This document shows positions 49,306 to 57,705 of a DNA stretch of 64,000 nt, one piece after another. Position 1 is the stretch's first letter, and the number at the start of each line of letters is the position of its first letter. Position numbers and translations under genes: made by a program. Source of the DNA: Labrenzia sp. PHM005 (GTDB lineage: Bacteria; Pseudomonadota; Alphaproteobacteria; Rhizobiales; Stappiaceae); contig NZ_CP041191.1 of assembly GCF_006517275.1 (NCBI RefSeq), positions 4,025,001-4,089,000 of the forward strand. The letters are read 5' to 3'. The notes beneath the pieces are model-generated. The model was not told the origin of the DNA and made no database searches. It saw only the letters and a list, made by a program, of their open reading frames with translations.

Positions 49306-51029
49306 TGCCTATTCCTTGGCCGGCTCCGGTAATAGCGCGATCCGTTTTTCTTGCGGGACCATACGCCATCGGCGGCCATCAGTTCGGTGAGGATGCCTTC
49401 CCGCAATCCGCGGTCGGCAACACGCAGGCGTGGACACGTCCAGCGCCGCCGGATCGCCTCAAGGATCGCGCAACCAGCCAAAACAAGATCGGCCCGGTCT
49501 TCACCAATGCAGGGGTTGTTGACGCGGGCCTCATACGGCATATCGCGCAACTGATCAATCATGCCGCCGACTTGGGCGTCTTCCAGCCAGGTGCCGTCCA
49601 CCCGGCGCCGGTCATACCGCCGAAGACCCAGATGCACTCCAGCAAGCGTCGTCACGGTGCCGGAGGTGCCCAGCATATGGACCTTGCCATTGGCAATGGC
49701 CTCGGACAAATCATCGGCCAGATTAAACTCCGCCAAATGATCCGCGGCGTCATCGACCATCTTTTCAAAGATGTCAGGGGTCACATGCACACCGCCATGG
49801 CGCTCTGCAAGATTGACCACTCCTACTGGCAAAGAAATCCAGGAGCGGATGAACCGGGTCAACGCGTAGCCCCGCGCCCCGCAGCGGTTGCGCAGATCCA
49901 GCCAGACGATCTCCGAGGATCCCCCACCGATGTCGAATAAGATGACACCGTCAGCATCATGATCGACCAAGGAGGCACATCCGGCGACGGCGAGACGCGC
50001 TTCGGTTTCCCGGTTGACGACCTCCAGCGCAAGGCCGGTCTCCGCCTGAACCCGAGAGATGAAGTCCTCGCCATTTTCGGCTGCCCGACAGGCTTCTGTC
50101 GCAATCAGCCGTGAGCGTTCTACGCCGCGGTCAGCCAGTTTCTTGTGGCATTGTGCCAGCGCGTCAATGGCCCGGTCCATGGCCGCTTCGCCAAGATTGC
50201 GGTGAGCGCCGACCCCTTCACCAAGGCGGACGATCCTGGAATAGGCATCAATCACCCGGAAGCCCCGTTCTTCCGGCCGGGCGATCAAAAGGCGGCAATT
50301 GTTTGTGCCAAGATCCAGCGCTGCGTAAAGAGGGCTGTTTCCAGTGCTCGGAAGTGCCCGCCGGCGCAGCCCATTGCGCGGCCGGTCCCCGTTTTGCGGA
50401 CGTGCTCGGCGGACCGTTTGACTAGGTTGATCAGCCCGATCGAGCTGGATCGGCGGATCTATTGCCTTCGGAGTTGCGGCGGATTGTGTACCGCCGGTGT
50501 GCGGCCGTTTGTTTTCAGCAGCTGCAGCATTTTTTTCACCAGGACGCTGACCATTTTGCCCACCGGATTTGCCGGCCTGCCAGCGCTTTCGGCCTCGGCG
50601 GTTCGCTGCCTTTTTTCCTTTTGCTGAAGGTGCGCAGTCCGGTCTGGCAGCATTGTCGACCGCCTGTTTAGGCTCACCTGCCCGCTGAGCTGCGCCAGTT
50701 CCTTGACCGGAGCGGCGGCGCCCACGCCGCTTTTTCTTGCGGTGCGCCGCAGCATTTTCAACCACACGAGGAGTGCCGTCCGCCAACGGATCTGCGGCGG
50801 ATTGAGAGTGTCCAGTGGCAGTTGCAGGACGCGTGGTGTCAGAACCACTTTCCGGTGACTTGACAGTTGCAGACAACTTTCCCGTCTGCTGGCCGCCAGC
50901 ACCAGGCGCTGTCCGGTTTTTCCGGCGCCGCCTGTTTCGTCCCTTGCGCTCCTTCGGAGCAGAACTGTTCCCGGACACATCAGGGGCACGTCGCCCAGCC
51001 TCGGGCGGTTCCTGACCTGAATGAGTCAC
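49302..51029 (-). CDS. Ppx/GppA exopolyphosphatase/pppGpp phosphatase with long basic N-terminal extension
   Basis: The C-terminal 345 residues are a Ppx/GppA phosphatase: [69 protein letters not shown] and [17 protein letters not shown]. This class hydrolyses polyphosphate or pppGpp. The first ~230 residues are low-complexity, rich in Lys/Arg/Gly/Pro/Ala ([26 protein letters not shown]) and probably disordered and nucleic-acid- or polyphosphate-binding. I chose a GTG start at 51029 preceded by AAGG; a TTG at 51092 also opens the frame. It is coupled to rlmE. Confidence 0.92.
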   Translation of the reverse strand: MTHSGQEPPEAGRRAPDVSGNSSAPKERKGRNRRRRKNRTAPGAGGQQTGKLSATVKSPESGSDTTRPATATGHSQSAADPLADGTPRVVENAAAHRKKKRRGRRRSGQGTGAAQRAGEPKQAVDNAARPDCAPSAKGKKAANRRGRKRWQAGKSGGQNGQRPGEKNAAAAENKRPHTGGTQSAATPKAIDPPIQLDRADQPSQTVRRARPQNGDRPRNGLRRRALPSTGNSPLYAALDLGTNNCRLLIARPEERGFRVIDAYSRIVRLGEGVGAHRNLGEAAMDRAIDALAQCHKKLADRGVERSRLIATEACRAAENGEDFISRVQAETGLALEVVNRETEARLAVAGCASLVDHDADGVILFDIGGGSSEIVWLDLRNRCGARGYALTRFIRSWISLPVGVVNLAERHGGVHVTPDIFEKMVDDAADHLAEFNLADDLSEAIANGKVHMLGTSGTVTTLAGVHLGLRRYDRRRVDGTWLEDAQVGGMIDQLRDMPYEARVNNPCIGEDRADLVLAGCAILEAIRRRWTCPRLRVADRGLREGILTELMAADGVWSRKKNGSRYYRSRPRNRQ

Positions 51030-51329
51030 GTATTTGCCTTTCGATGCCCCGGCATCCCGTCCGCGATGCGGCGGTCCGGCAAGCCGAAGCAAGTCTTTTA
51101 GTTGGGAAAACTGTAACAGGTTGACCGGCGCTCGAAAAGAACCCTTGGCGGCAATTTCTTAAACAGCCAGCAGGGTGTGTGCGGCAGGTGAAACCATACC
51201 GGGTCATAACCCATAAAAAAGTCACGGATGGCTCTTGCTTTTGAAAGAGGGTTGGATGTATATGCGCTTCACCAATCGCCACCGGCATGAACCGGCGGCC
51301 CTTCTGCGCTGTTACGCAGCAAGTAGGAT

Positions 51330-51403
51330 TGGGGAATAGGTTAACGGTAGACCCGCAGACTCTGACTCTGTTAGTCCTGGTTCGAATCCAGGTTCCCCAG
51401 CCA
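51330..51403 (+). tRNA. tRNA-Gln (anticodon CTG)
   Basis: 74 bases including an encoded CCA. Acceptor stem TGGGGAA / TTCCCCA with discriminator G. D arm contains GGTTAACGGTAGACC. Anticodon stem GCAGA / TCTGT with loop CTCTGAC, giving CTG (reads CAG). T arm CCTGG-TTCGAAT-CCAGG. It is the probable integration target of the element that follows, because the integrase gene starts 141 bases downstream in the same direction. Confidence 0.93.
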
Positions 51404-51474
51404 ACTAATTTACAAGTCATTGATATATAACGAGAAAACAGGCGTAAAAATCTGTACTCTCAGTCGAATCGACC

Positions 51475-51513
51475 AACTGGTGCCCAAAACTGGTCCCCGG
51501 AACTGGTGCCCAA
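51475..51513 (+). repeat. three tandem 13-bp direct repeats upstream of the integrase
   Basis: Units AACTGGTGCCCAA, AACTGGTCCCCGG and AACTGGTGCCCAA are contiguous with an exact 13-base period; the first and third are identical and the middle differs at four positions. Placed between the tRNA attachment site and the integrase ATG, they resemble arm-type binding sites for a tyrosine recombinase or an excisionase. Repeats are seen; the role is inference. Confidence 0.75.
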
Positions 51514-51544
51514 ATGCGCCATTTCGGAAACGGGATGACGGGTT

Positions 51545-53644
51545 ATGGCTCGACGACACAATGTTCAAAATCTCCAGCGCCGCGGCAACATCTGGTACTG
51601 GCGCCCGCGCATACCATCGGTACTTTTTCAATCTGACCTTAACCGGAAGCTGTCATTCAGCTTGAGGCAATCCGATCACGAGCGCGCAAGGTTCATGGCG
51701 CGCCGCCTCAACACCATGCTCGCTGAATTGCGATTTCGACGGGATTTGAAAATGACACGGCAAGACGGTCTTAAGAAGTTGTTCAAGGCGGAAATCGATC
51801 GCATGAACGACCTGATGGACGACATCGTCACGGCCGCAAAAGCAACGGGAAGTCTCGACGACCCCAGGCACCTTGAAGCCGATCTGGCCTCTGGCTGGGC
51901 CTTCCGTATGCTCGAACGCTTCGGCACGGCAATGGACCTTTCATTCCAAGACAATTGCCCCGGGCGCCAATTCCTCGGCGAGAACGGTGTTCCGGACGAA
52001 TTTATACCTGTCATCGCCGAGACGTTTGAGCAAGAAAGACAATTCGCCCGCTCCGCCATGTTCGAAAACACTCTCAAGCAGGAGATGGAAAACGCTGATG
52101 TAACCAAAAGCCGACTAAATCTGGAGCGCGCCCGTTCAGAGACATTCCGGGCCAAGGCAGACGTTCTCCTCAATACACGATCCCTCTACCTAATCGATTT
52201 CCGTGAAAGCGCAAACGATAGCCCGCTTCCCAATGCGACGGTCGAGGACCTCCCTCTTAAAGTCGTTGCAACGCCCGAAGAAGACGCCGGGACAGAAGCA
52301 TCCCTTGGAGGCGATGACGAGCCACTAAACCAGACGACTGGTACTGGCACAGAAGCCCCGCAACAGGAAACCTTGTCCGACCCGGTTCAGGATGATGAAC
52401 TCGCTGCCGGAGACAGGCCGGTCCTGCTTCCGGTTTCTCAATTCATGGAAATCTTCGAGATCTGGAAGCGAAACAAGGGAACCAATTGGACAAAGGAAAC
52501 GGCACGCGATGCACGAAACGCCGTCAAGATGTTCTCGGAGGTTCTTGATAAATTCCATGTCCAGCACACCGGGCAAATCCGTCAGGCACACCTTGCCGCA
52601 TTTCGGGATTTCCTTGGCCTATTACCGAGATACTACGGGCAAAGTCCTCGTATGAGCGCACTCACCGCTCCCGAACTGGAAGAACTCGGACTTAAGATGA
52701 TCGATGAGGCCGATGATAACGAACCCGCCAAGGTTGGTCTTGCGGCCGGAACTGTCCGGAAGCACTTTTCAAACCTGACATCGTTCCGCGATGTCCTCGC
52801 AGGCCGTGGGCACAAAATCATTCAATTTGAAACCAAAGGATTGATGCCTACAAAAAGGGAGGCCAAAGAACAATCGGAACCAACGCCCAAACCCGGTCCG
52901 GACAAGACCGAGAGAATGTTTCAGATGCCGATTTTCACGGGCGTAGAATCCGAAACAGATCAGATGACGGCGGGACCGAGAACGATCCATAATTCCCTTT
53001 ATTTCATCCCCTTGATGTTGGTCTACACGGGGATGCGCAGGGCAGAAGCAGCGGGTCTGTCGGTCAATGACATTGAAAAACTACCGGACGGCTGGGCGAT
53101 TGAAATCAGGAAAAACAACATTCGCCGCCTGAAGAAAAAGCAGTCAGAAAGAACCCTGCCGCTTCCACCTGAGTTGCTGCGATTGAATTTTCTGGACTAT
53201 GTCGAGGAGATCCGGTCTCTCGGTTACGATGCCCTCTTCCCGGAACTGATCAATCCATACAAGGGGCAAAGTACAGATCCCGGGGACCGTTTCTACAAGA
53301 ATTTCATGCCGCTATTCGTAGACAATGCCGCAAAGGGTGGCCCTTACTGGAACAGGGCCATTCACTCCCTTCGTCACGGTCACGCGGATACGCTGAAACA
53401 AAACGGTGTTTCCCCGGAGCTCATCGAAGATATTCACGGGCGGCAAAAAGAAACCGAGACAGGGAGGAGATATACCAATCCAGCGGGCCTGCCTTTGGTG
53501 AGCAAACTTCTGGAAAAATATCCGGTTGTGACAGCTCATCTGGGACCCAAACCAATTGAGCTCTTGAGTTTCGTTGCAGCGAAGGAACCCGCACCATGGT
53601 TTGAAGACCCGGATAAGAAACGTGGTCGGCGTGGAAAACGCTAG
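51545..53644 (+). CDS. tyrosine site-specific recombinase (island integrase)
   Basis: 699 residues. The N-terminal ~65 residues (RRHNVQNLQRRGNIWYWRPRIP ... RQSDHERARFMARRLN) are a DUF6538-type DNA-binding module. A helical region and an acidic, Pro/Thr/Gln-rich linker (about 215-290) precede a SAM-like core-binding domain. The catalytic domain has MLVYTGMRRAEAAGL (first Arg), HSLRHGHAD (HxxR) and GRRYTNP (nucleophile Tyr). It is longer than phage integrases, resembling large island integrases. It lies beside tRNA-Gln and reads into the island, so it marks an integrated element. Confidence 0.95.
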   Translation: MARRHNVQNLQRRGNIWYWRPRIPSVLFQSDLNRKLSFSLRQSDHERARFMARRLNTMLAELRFRRDLKMTRQDGLKKLFKAEIDRMNDLMDDIVTAAKATGSLDDPRHLEADLASGWAFRMLERFGTAMDLSFQDNCPGRQFLGENGVPDEFIPVIAETFEQERQFARSAMFENTLKQEMENADVTKSRLNLERARSETFRAKADVLLNTRSLYLIDFRESANDSPLPNATVEDLPLKVVATPEEDAGTEASLGGDDEPLNQTTGTGTEAPQQETLSDPVQDDELAAGDRPVLLPVSQFMEIFEIWKRNKGTNWTKETARDARNAVKMFSEVLDKFHVQHTGQIRQAHLAAFRDFLGLLPRYYGQSPRMSALTAPELEELGLKMIDEADDNEPAKVGLAAGTVRKHFSNLTSFRDVLAGRGHKIIQFETKGLMPTKREAKEQSEPTPKPGPDKTERMFQMPIFTGVESETDQMTAGPRTIHNSLYFIPLMLVYTGMRRAEAAGLSVNDIEKLPDGWAIEIRKNNIRRLKKKQSERTLPLPPELLRLNFLDYVEEIRSLGYDALFPELINPYKGQSTDPGDRFYKNFMPLFVDNAAKGGPYWNRAIHSLRHGHADTLKQNGVSPELIEDIHGRQKETETGRRYTNPAGLPLVSKLLEKYPVVTAHLGPKPIELLSFVAAKEPAPWFEDPDKKRGRRGKR

Positions 53645-53697
53645 TGGCTACTCCTGCCTTTTGAATTAGGCTTACAGGTTTTGTCGCTCTGCATCGC

Positions 53698-53880
53698 CTA
53701 AGCCGGTTTCGCCGGTTTGACTTTCCCCTTGCCCTCGCATTTCGGGAAATTCACGCATCCGAGAATTTCTCCGTAACGGCCGGACCGTTTGACCAACCAC
53801 CCATCCCGGCACTCCGGTCAAGCCGGAAATTCCTCGCCGCAACTAAATCGGAGCGGTTCAGGATCGTTTCTTGTCCTCAT
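53698..53880 (-). pseudogene. topoisomerase-IA-type zinc-finger relic with an in-frame TGA at a zinc-ligand cysteine position
   Basis: Minus-strand frame beginning ATG at 53880: MRTRNDPEPLRFSCGEEFPA, then TGA (53818-53820), then PECRDGWLVKRSGRYGEI...LGCVNFPKCEGKGK and TAG. The part after TGA is a clear C4 zinc ribbon of the topoisomerase I C-terminal class, whose first motif is normally CPxC; TGA occupies the first Cys. Such ribbons also occur in nucleases and other island proteins. A TGC/TGT-to-TGA change would truncate the protein to 20 residues, so I call it a pseudogene. The only intact translation is of the remainder, which lacks a start codon. The ATG overlaps the TGA of another minus-strand frame. 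Confidence 0.6.
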
Positions 53881-54137
53881 GGGAGCGTCTTGACTTCATG
53901 CATTGCAAGGGGGACTGGCTTGTCCGCAAAGCCTTCGATGTTCGCAAACAAGATATGGCCGTCGGGATTTGGCAGAACCGGGCACCATCCGCCCGCCTAA
54001 TTCACTGCGTTTCGCCTGGGGCGTGACTTCCCTGTCGTCGGAAACGACACCAAATGCTGCGTGAAGGCAGCATCGATGCAGGTAAAAACAATCCAAGCAA
54101 CCAGCGTGTATAGCAACTTGCTCATTTGGTGTTTCAT
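53877..54137 (-). other. possible decayed small gene region upstream of the zinc-finger relic
   Basis: One minus-strand frame reads MKHQMSKLLYTLVAWIVFTCIDAA... (one membrane segment) to a TAG at 53997, then in the same frame AGGWCPVLPNPDGHILF and FANIEGFADKPVPLAMHE...VKTLP to a TGA that overlaps the ATG of the zinc-finger relic. The second part looks protein-like but has no start. Either a 46-residue membrane peptide plus a gene fragment, or a single gene broken by the TAG. No family recognised. Confidence 0.3.
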
Positions 54138-54172
54138 TCGTCTGTTTCGGTAGACATCAATCCACTGGAAAA

Positions 54173-54388
54173 TCAGGCAGGTGCTACAAGCACAAACGCT
54201 ACCAAGAGAAGCAGGGATACAGTCAGTACAGTTGCTGCCATCGTGTTTATGGACGTCTTTTCTTCGCAGAGCGTGCATCGGGATCTACCAGCTGGTTGCG
54301 CGGGTTCCACCTTCCAGCACATCCACACGATCAACCAGAGAAGCGGGTTTGCGATAAAGATGATTGTCAGGATCACCAGGCGGCACAT
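54173..54388 (-). CDS. small putative double-pass membrane protein
   Basis: 71 residues: MCRLVILTIIFIANPLLWLIVWMCW forms one membrane helix, a short cysteine-containing loop (GRSRCTLCEEKTS) follows, and AATVLTVSLLLLVAFVLVA forms a second. AAGG lies about seven bases before the ATG. No family recognised. It precedes the decayed region on the same strand. The pattern of two helices and a CxxC loop is the only functional hint. Confidence 0.4.
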   Translation of the reverse strand: MCRLVILTIIFIANPLLWLIVWMCWKVEPAQPAGRSRCTLCEEKTSINTMAATVLTVSLLLLVAFVLVAPA

Positions 54389-54780
54389 GATCAACCTTTG
54401 AAGAAAGTCTTCCAGCTGTATTCTGGCTGATATTTTCTCTTACGGTTTTAATTAGATCGAAGTCGCCGCGTGAGATTGATTTCTGCTGCCATTCATTTGG
54501 GAAACGCCGCCAATTCTGTCGGAAACATCACAGAGCATCAAGCCGCAAGTCCAACCGGATCATCTCTACGTTCGAATTGCTACAAGTGTTTGTCAGCAAA
54601 GAACACGTGACTGGCATGAGCGAACAAAACACTCACCTCAACTCCGACTATCTCAAGGCTATCGACGCTGAAAGCTGAGTGTTTCTGTGAGCCTGGCTCA
54701 CGGAACAACACCTCACTCTAAATCGTCAGTCGATGCGCCGGTTGTTCCGGCGTGAACCAATTCGTGATCGGAGGTTGGAA
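54389..54780. other. intergenic stretch before the nuclease operon
   Basis: No gene supported. A tight hairpin GTGAGC-CTG-GCTCAC lies at 54687-54701, and AACACTCA (54628-54635) pairs with TGAGTGTT (54676-54683) across 40 bases, so an RNA structure is possible. A 20-residue frame (54616-54678) without a ribosome-binding site is not called. The promoter for the nuclease operon should be here. Confidence 0.35.
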
Positions 54781-55398
54781 ATGAGTGAAGCCGGAGCCAT
54801 TGTGGTTGCTTGCATCATCTTTGTTTTCGGACTTGCCGTGGCTGCGATCCGCGGAAAGCGGTCGGCTGGCAACCGAGCCCATCTGGCACGCGTGCACCCC
54901 AAACCGGTGCCGCAAAAGACGCACAGTCCAAACTTTTCGGGTGAACCAGTTGTGAGGTCAACGACAGTACCTCCGCCGCGCTCGCCATCGCGCTCCGCCA
55001 CTCGATACACCGAATCCATTTGCACCAAGGCCTTTTACGGCCGCGTGGTGTGGATTGTTGATGGAGACACCATTCATGTCAGGCGGAAACGTGAAGTTTT
55101 GAAAATCAGACTAAACGGCCTGGATGCACCAGAATTGGACCAGTATGGCGGGCTCAAGGCCAAAAGTTTCATGTTTGGTCTGGTCCGGGGTCAGACAATT
55201 CTGTGCCACCCCATTGAGCTCGATAACTACGGTCGTACGGTCGCGATTTGTTACCTAAATGGCAAGGATATCGCCGCTGAAGCTGTGAAGGCAGGCGTCG
55301 CACTCGATTGCCGCGTCTTTTCCGGCGGCCGCTATGCGCATCTGGAACAGCCCGGGGCCGCGAATAGGCTCGGTCGCAGAACTTACAGCCGCTCATAG
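54781..55398 (+). CDS. membrane-anchored thermonuclease (SNase) family protein
   Basis: 205 residues: one N-terminal membrane segment (AGAIVVACIIFVFGLAVAAI), a ~50-residue Pro/Arg/Ser-rich linker, then a staphylococcal-nuclease-like OB fold: GRVVWIVDGDTIHVRRKREVLKIRLNGLDAPELDQYGGLKAK (active-site Asp and Arg pattern), LDNYGRTVAICYLNGKDIA and AEAVKAGVAL. ATG 54781 follows GGAGG by seven bases, better than the upstream in-frame start. First gene of a three-gene plus-strand unit within the island. It is likely to face the periplasm. Confidence 0.88.
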   Translation: MSEAGAIVVACIIFVFGLAVAAIRGKRSAGNRAHLARVHPKPVPQKTHSPNFSGEPVVRSTTVPPPRSPSRSATRYTESICTKAFYGRVVWIVDGDTIHVRRKREVLKIRLNGLDAPELDQYGGLKAKSFMFGLVRGQTILCHPIELDNYGRTVAICYLNGKDIAAEAVKAGVALDCRVFSGGRYAHLEQPGAANRLGRRTYSRS

Positions 55399-55434
55399 CG
55401 GTCTGCCACTCCAACTTACCACAGTGAGGAAACA

Positions 55435-56079
55435 ATGAATCGAACGCTTCAAGCGCTCACAGCATTCTTGCTGCTTCCCGTATCACACGCTTACGCCGCA
55501 GTAGAAGTCATTGATGGCGACACCCTTCTGGTAAATGGAGAAGCGGTGCGGCTTTACGGAATCGACGCCCTAGAAGCGCATCAGACGTGTAAGGAAGTGC
55601 GCGGCCAGATGTGGAACTGCGGGGCCGACGCCACCCGATATCTGAAAAAAATTGTGCGTGGCGGACATCTGACATGTGAAAGGATCGGTCAAGACTCGTA
55701 TGGGCGGACGCTTGGTATGTGCTGGGTCGATGGTGTCTACCTAAACGCAAAAATGGTCAATGCCGGTATGGCGTGGTCCTTTCGAAAGTATGCATCTGAC
55801 TATGTTCATTTGGAACAAAATGCGAGAAGCGCTAAGCGAGGTATCTGGCAGAACAACAACGTACCGGCATGGGAGTTTCGCGCTAAAACCTCGCAAACAA
55901 CAGCGAAACAACAACAACGGTGCAACATAAAGGGAAACATCAGTCGGAATGGACGAATTTATCACCTTCCGGGACAGAAGTATTACTCACGAACACGCAT
56001 AGATACATTTAAGGGTGAACGTTGGTTTTGTAGCGAACGGGAAGCCCGGTCCGCTGGTTGGCGGAGGTCAAAACGATGA
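55435..56079 (+). CDS. secreted thermonuclease (SNase) with C-terminal sunset-like domain
   Basis: 214 residues with a signal peptide (LQALTAFLLLPVSHAYA), an SNase core (VEVIDGDTLLVNGEAVRLYGIDALE, DSYGRTLGMCWVDGVYLNAKMVNAGMAW, NARSAKRGIWQ) and a C-terminal module CNIKGNISRNGRIYHLPGQKYYSRT...GERWFCSEREARSAGWR, matching the small 'sunset' domain of secreted nucleases. GTGAGGAAACA precedes the ATG. It follows SNase 1 by 36 bases and overlaps the next start codon by four. Confidence 0.9.
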   Translation: MNRTLQALTAFLLLPVSHAYAAVEVIDGDTLLVNGEAVRLYGIDALEAHQTCKEVRGQMWNCGADATRYLKKIVRGGHLTCERIGQDSYGRTLGMCWVDGVYLNAKMVNAGMAWSFRKYASDYVHLEQNARSAKRGIWQNNNVPAWEFRAKTSQTTAKQQQRCNIKGNISRNGRIYHLPGQKYYSRTRIDTFKGERWFCSEREARSAGWRRSKR

Positions 56080-56333
56080 TCTCTATTTTCTGTTTGGTTT
56101 TGGGGCTTACGAATTACCAACCTGCATTCGAAATTGCAGAATACAGTCGCACTACAACTGAACTTCAACTTGTCAAAAAACGGGGGCGGAAGAAGAACAA
56201 GAAACGATCGAAGCCCTCAGTTGCTCCCTATGCCGTCGGTGCGATCCTCTTGTTCAACGGGCGCGAATACTGGTGCGAGAATGGTGCCAAGCCTTTTGTC
56301 TATCGGGGAAAAGTCTACTGTCCGGTGAACTGA
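56076..56333 (+). CDS. small basic exported protein, third gene of the nuclease operon
   Basis: 85 residues. MISIFCLVLGLTNYQPAFEIA could be a short signal or anchor; then a highly basic stretch (KKRGRKKNKKRSKPS) and a compact end with VGAILLFNGREYWCENG...KVYCPVN carrying two cysteines. ATG 56076 overlaps the SNase stop codon (ATGA) and follows GGAGG by nine bases, so it is translationally coupled. No family recognised. A nuclease-associated or DNA-binding role is only a guess from the operon and charge. Confidence 0.6.
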   Translation: MISIFCLVLGLTNYQPAFEIAEYSRTTTELQLVKKRGRKKNKKRSKPSVAPYAVGAILLFNGREYWCENGAKPFVYRGKVYCPVN

Positions 56334-56422
56334 CCTGTTGTTAAGCGACACTTGGCGGCAAATCGAAACAAGTTGGCAGCAAACCGCAATTCTAACTCCA
56401 AAAAACAACTTATCTCAGTTTT

Positions 56423-56516
56423 GTTGCACTTACCCCATCGACGGCAACGAAGACAGGCAATAGACCCGTCAGCTCCAGACTACAATGCGCGGGACCGTTC
56501 AGGTCTCGCGTTTTTT
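56423..56516 (+). ncRNA. candidate small RNA A ending in a rho-independent terminator
   Basis: 94-base conserved block, paralogous to 58029-58121. It ends with stem GCGGGACC / GGTCTCGC (loop GTTCA, one G-T pair) and TTTTTT. The conserved interior contains GAAGACAGGCAA and CTCC-type pyrimidine motifs that could pair with ribosome-binding sites. No protein frame is shared between the copies. It could instead be the conserved 3' end and terminator of a lost gene. Confidence 0.5.
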
Positions 56517-56639
56517 ATTCATTCTCGGCGCCCCTGTGAGATCGAGTGGCGCCAACCTCCAAATCCGCAGAAGAAGGTCTTCGTGAATTGAACGCTACGC
56601 TACGCCGCGTCTCAGTCCCTGTCACATTCACCCTTTCAA

Positions 56640-56751
56640 GCCCGATCCTCACCAGTGTCTAGTTTTGCTGCTAAACAAGAGCGAACGGATCTGCTGTGGG
56701 AACCGAAAATCGACGCTGTCTGGCGCGACTCGCGACGCTGGAGCTCGAACG
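56640..56751 (+). pseudogene. 5' fragment of an AraC-family regulator gene
   Basis: Matches the beginning of the intact AraC gene at 58274: upstream ACCAGTGTCTA is shared, then GTGGGAACCGAAAATCGACG and GCTGTCTGG, corresponding to its first residues HWEPKIDAVW. A base loss after CTGTCTGG and other changes break the frame and homology fades by about 56751. It is a relic of a duplicated AraC gene. The following 56752-56979 holds no recognised feature. Confidence 0.7.
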
Positions 56752-56979
56752 ATCTGGTCATGAACCAGCAGATCTCCTTATGACCTTCGGTTTTGAATTT
56801 CTGAGGTAAACGGAACTTGTTCAAATCTATATGCTCCGGACGCTTGCGCTGTATTGGCCTTTGGAACACGCGGCCGCGATTGCCTACCTTTGACCACACT
56901 CCGGTGTAATCATATCAGCGTCCGTGCTAGATTTGGGTGTTCGGAAAAAAGCGCCGCATCCGCTGCGTGCGCCACATGG

Positions 56980-57705
56980 TTACTCATAGAGATCAAGGAA
57001 TTTTTGTTTCTGTCTAATCGGCAGCATAGTGTCTTCTGACCAATTGTTCTTGGACATAACATAATGAAGCGGAGTTCTATCGATCTCAATTGAGCGAACG
57101 TCTTGCAGTGTGAAAGTGAGTTTTTCTGAACTCGCAAAAGAAAAGCCATTTGACAAAAACCCGTCAATACGCCCTCGTTCCAACATTTGAATTAACTGGT
57201 CCTGGGTTTCAACCGTTTCCAACTGCTCTCTGGGCAACGCTTCGATCATGTCACGGAATTTAGCGGTGTAGTGCCAACCAATAACGATTCCAAGGCGAAG
57301 ACCAGCTTCTACGAATTCGTCTGCCGTTTTGGCCCGGTTATCGTGTTTCGACACAAACAGATAATGATCCAACGTTTTGTACGGGCGGCTATACCAAAGG
57401 TACTCTGTGCGCTTTGAAACGAAGCTGGCCCCCATCGCCATGTCGATTTGGCCAGTCTTAAGTCCAATCAACGTTCGGCTCCATGGCATCAGGACGAAGT
57501 TAGCCCTGCAATTCACGGATTCCAGGAGTTGTCGAAGGTGTTCAGCGTCCCTGCCGACAACGGCGCCATCACTGTTCTGAAAATGGAAAGGCACTTCATC
57601 TTCAAAACCAATTTTCATGACGCACTGTGTCTCAGCACGAACCGATATTGATATGAACACAATCAGAAGGACACTGAGGAACAGTGTGGTTAGCATCCGG
57701 ATCAT
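56980..57705 (-). CDS. orphan periplasmic solute-binding protein, fourth member
   Basis: 241-residue exported protein: signal helix TTLFLSVLLIVFISISVRAE, then CVMKIGFEDEVPFHFQNSDGAVVGRDAEHLRQLLESV, CRANFVLMPWSRTLIGLKTGQIDMAMGAS, RTEYLWYSRPYKTLDHYLFVSK, LRLGIVIGWHYTAKF, and MLERGRIDGFLSNGFSFA. This is an SBP_bac_3-type fold. No transport genes adjoin. AGAGGTGG lies just upstream of ATG 57705. It is convergent with nothing and sits between the two copies of the ~400-bp repeat, so it may have been inserted with that duplication. Confidence 0.85.
   Translation of the reverse strand: MIRMLTTLFLSVLLIVFISISVRAETQCVMKIGFEDEVPFHFQNSDGAVVGRDAEHLRQLLESVNCRANFVLMPWSRTLIGLKTGQIDMAMGASFVSKRTEYLWYSRPYKTLDHYLFVSKHDNRAKTADEFVEAGLRLGIVIGWHYTAKFRDMIEALPREQLETVETQDQLIQMLERGRIDGFLSNGFSFASSEKLTFTLQDVRSIEIDRTPLHYVMSKNNWSEDTMLPIRQKQKFLDLYE

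Larger units (their letters stand above)
56351..56751. repeat. degenerate ~400-bp repeat, copy A
   Basis: This stretch aligns collinearly with 57957-58335: shared TTGGCRGCAAATC, then a ~94-base terminator-ended element, then ACCAGTGTCTA, then the AraC 5' end (TGGGAACC-AAAATCGA-GCTGTCTGG). Copy A is the more diverged or decayed copy. The two copies flank the minus-strand binding-protein gene at 56980-57705. Confidence 0.8.

Noticed and set aside
53698..53880. selenocysteine insertion at the TGA of the zinc-finger relic
   Set aside because: Only a U-x-x-C coincidence and a weak inverted repeat support it. A Cys-to-stop mutation is simpler, and no Sec machinery is seen in the window. Kept only as an alternative to test.
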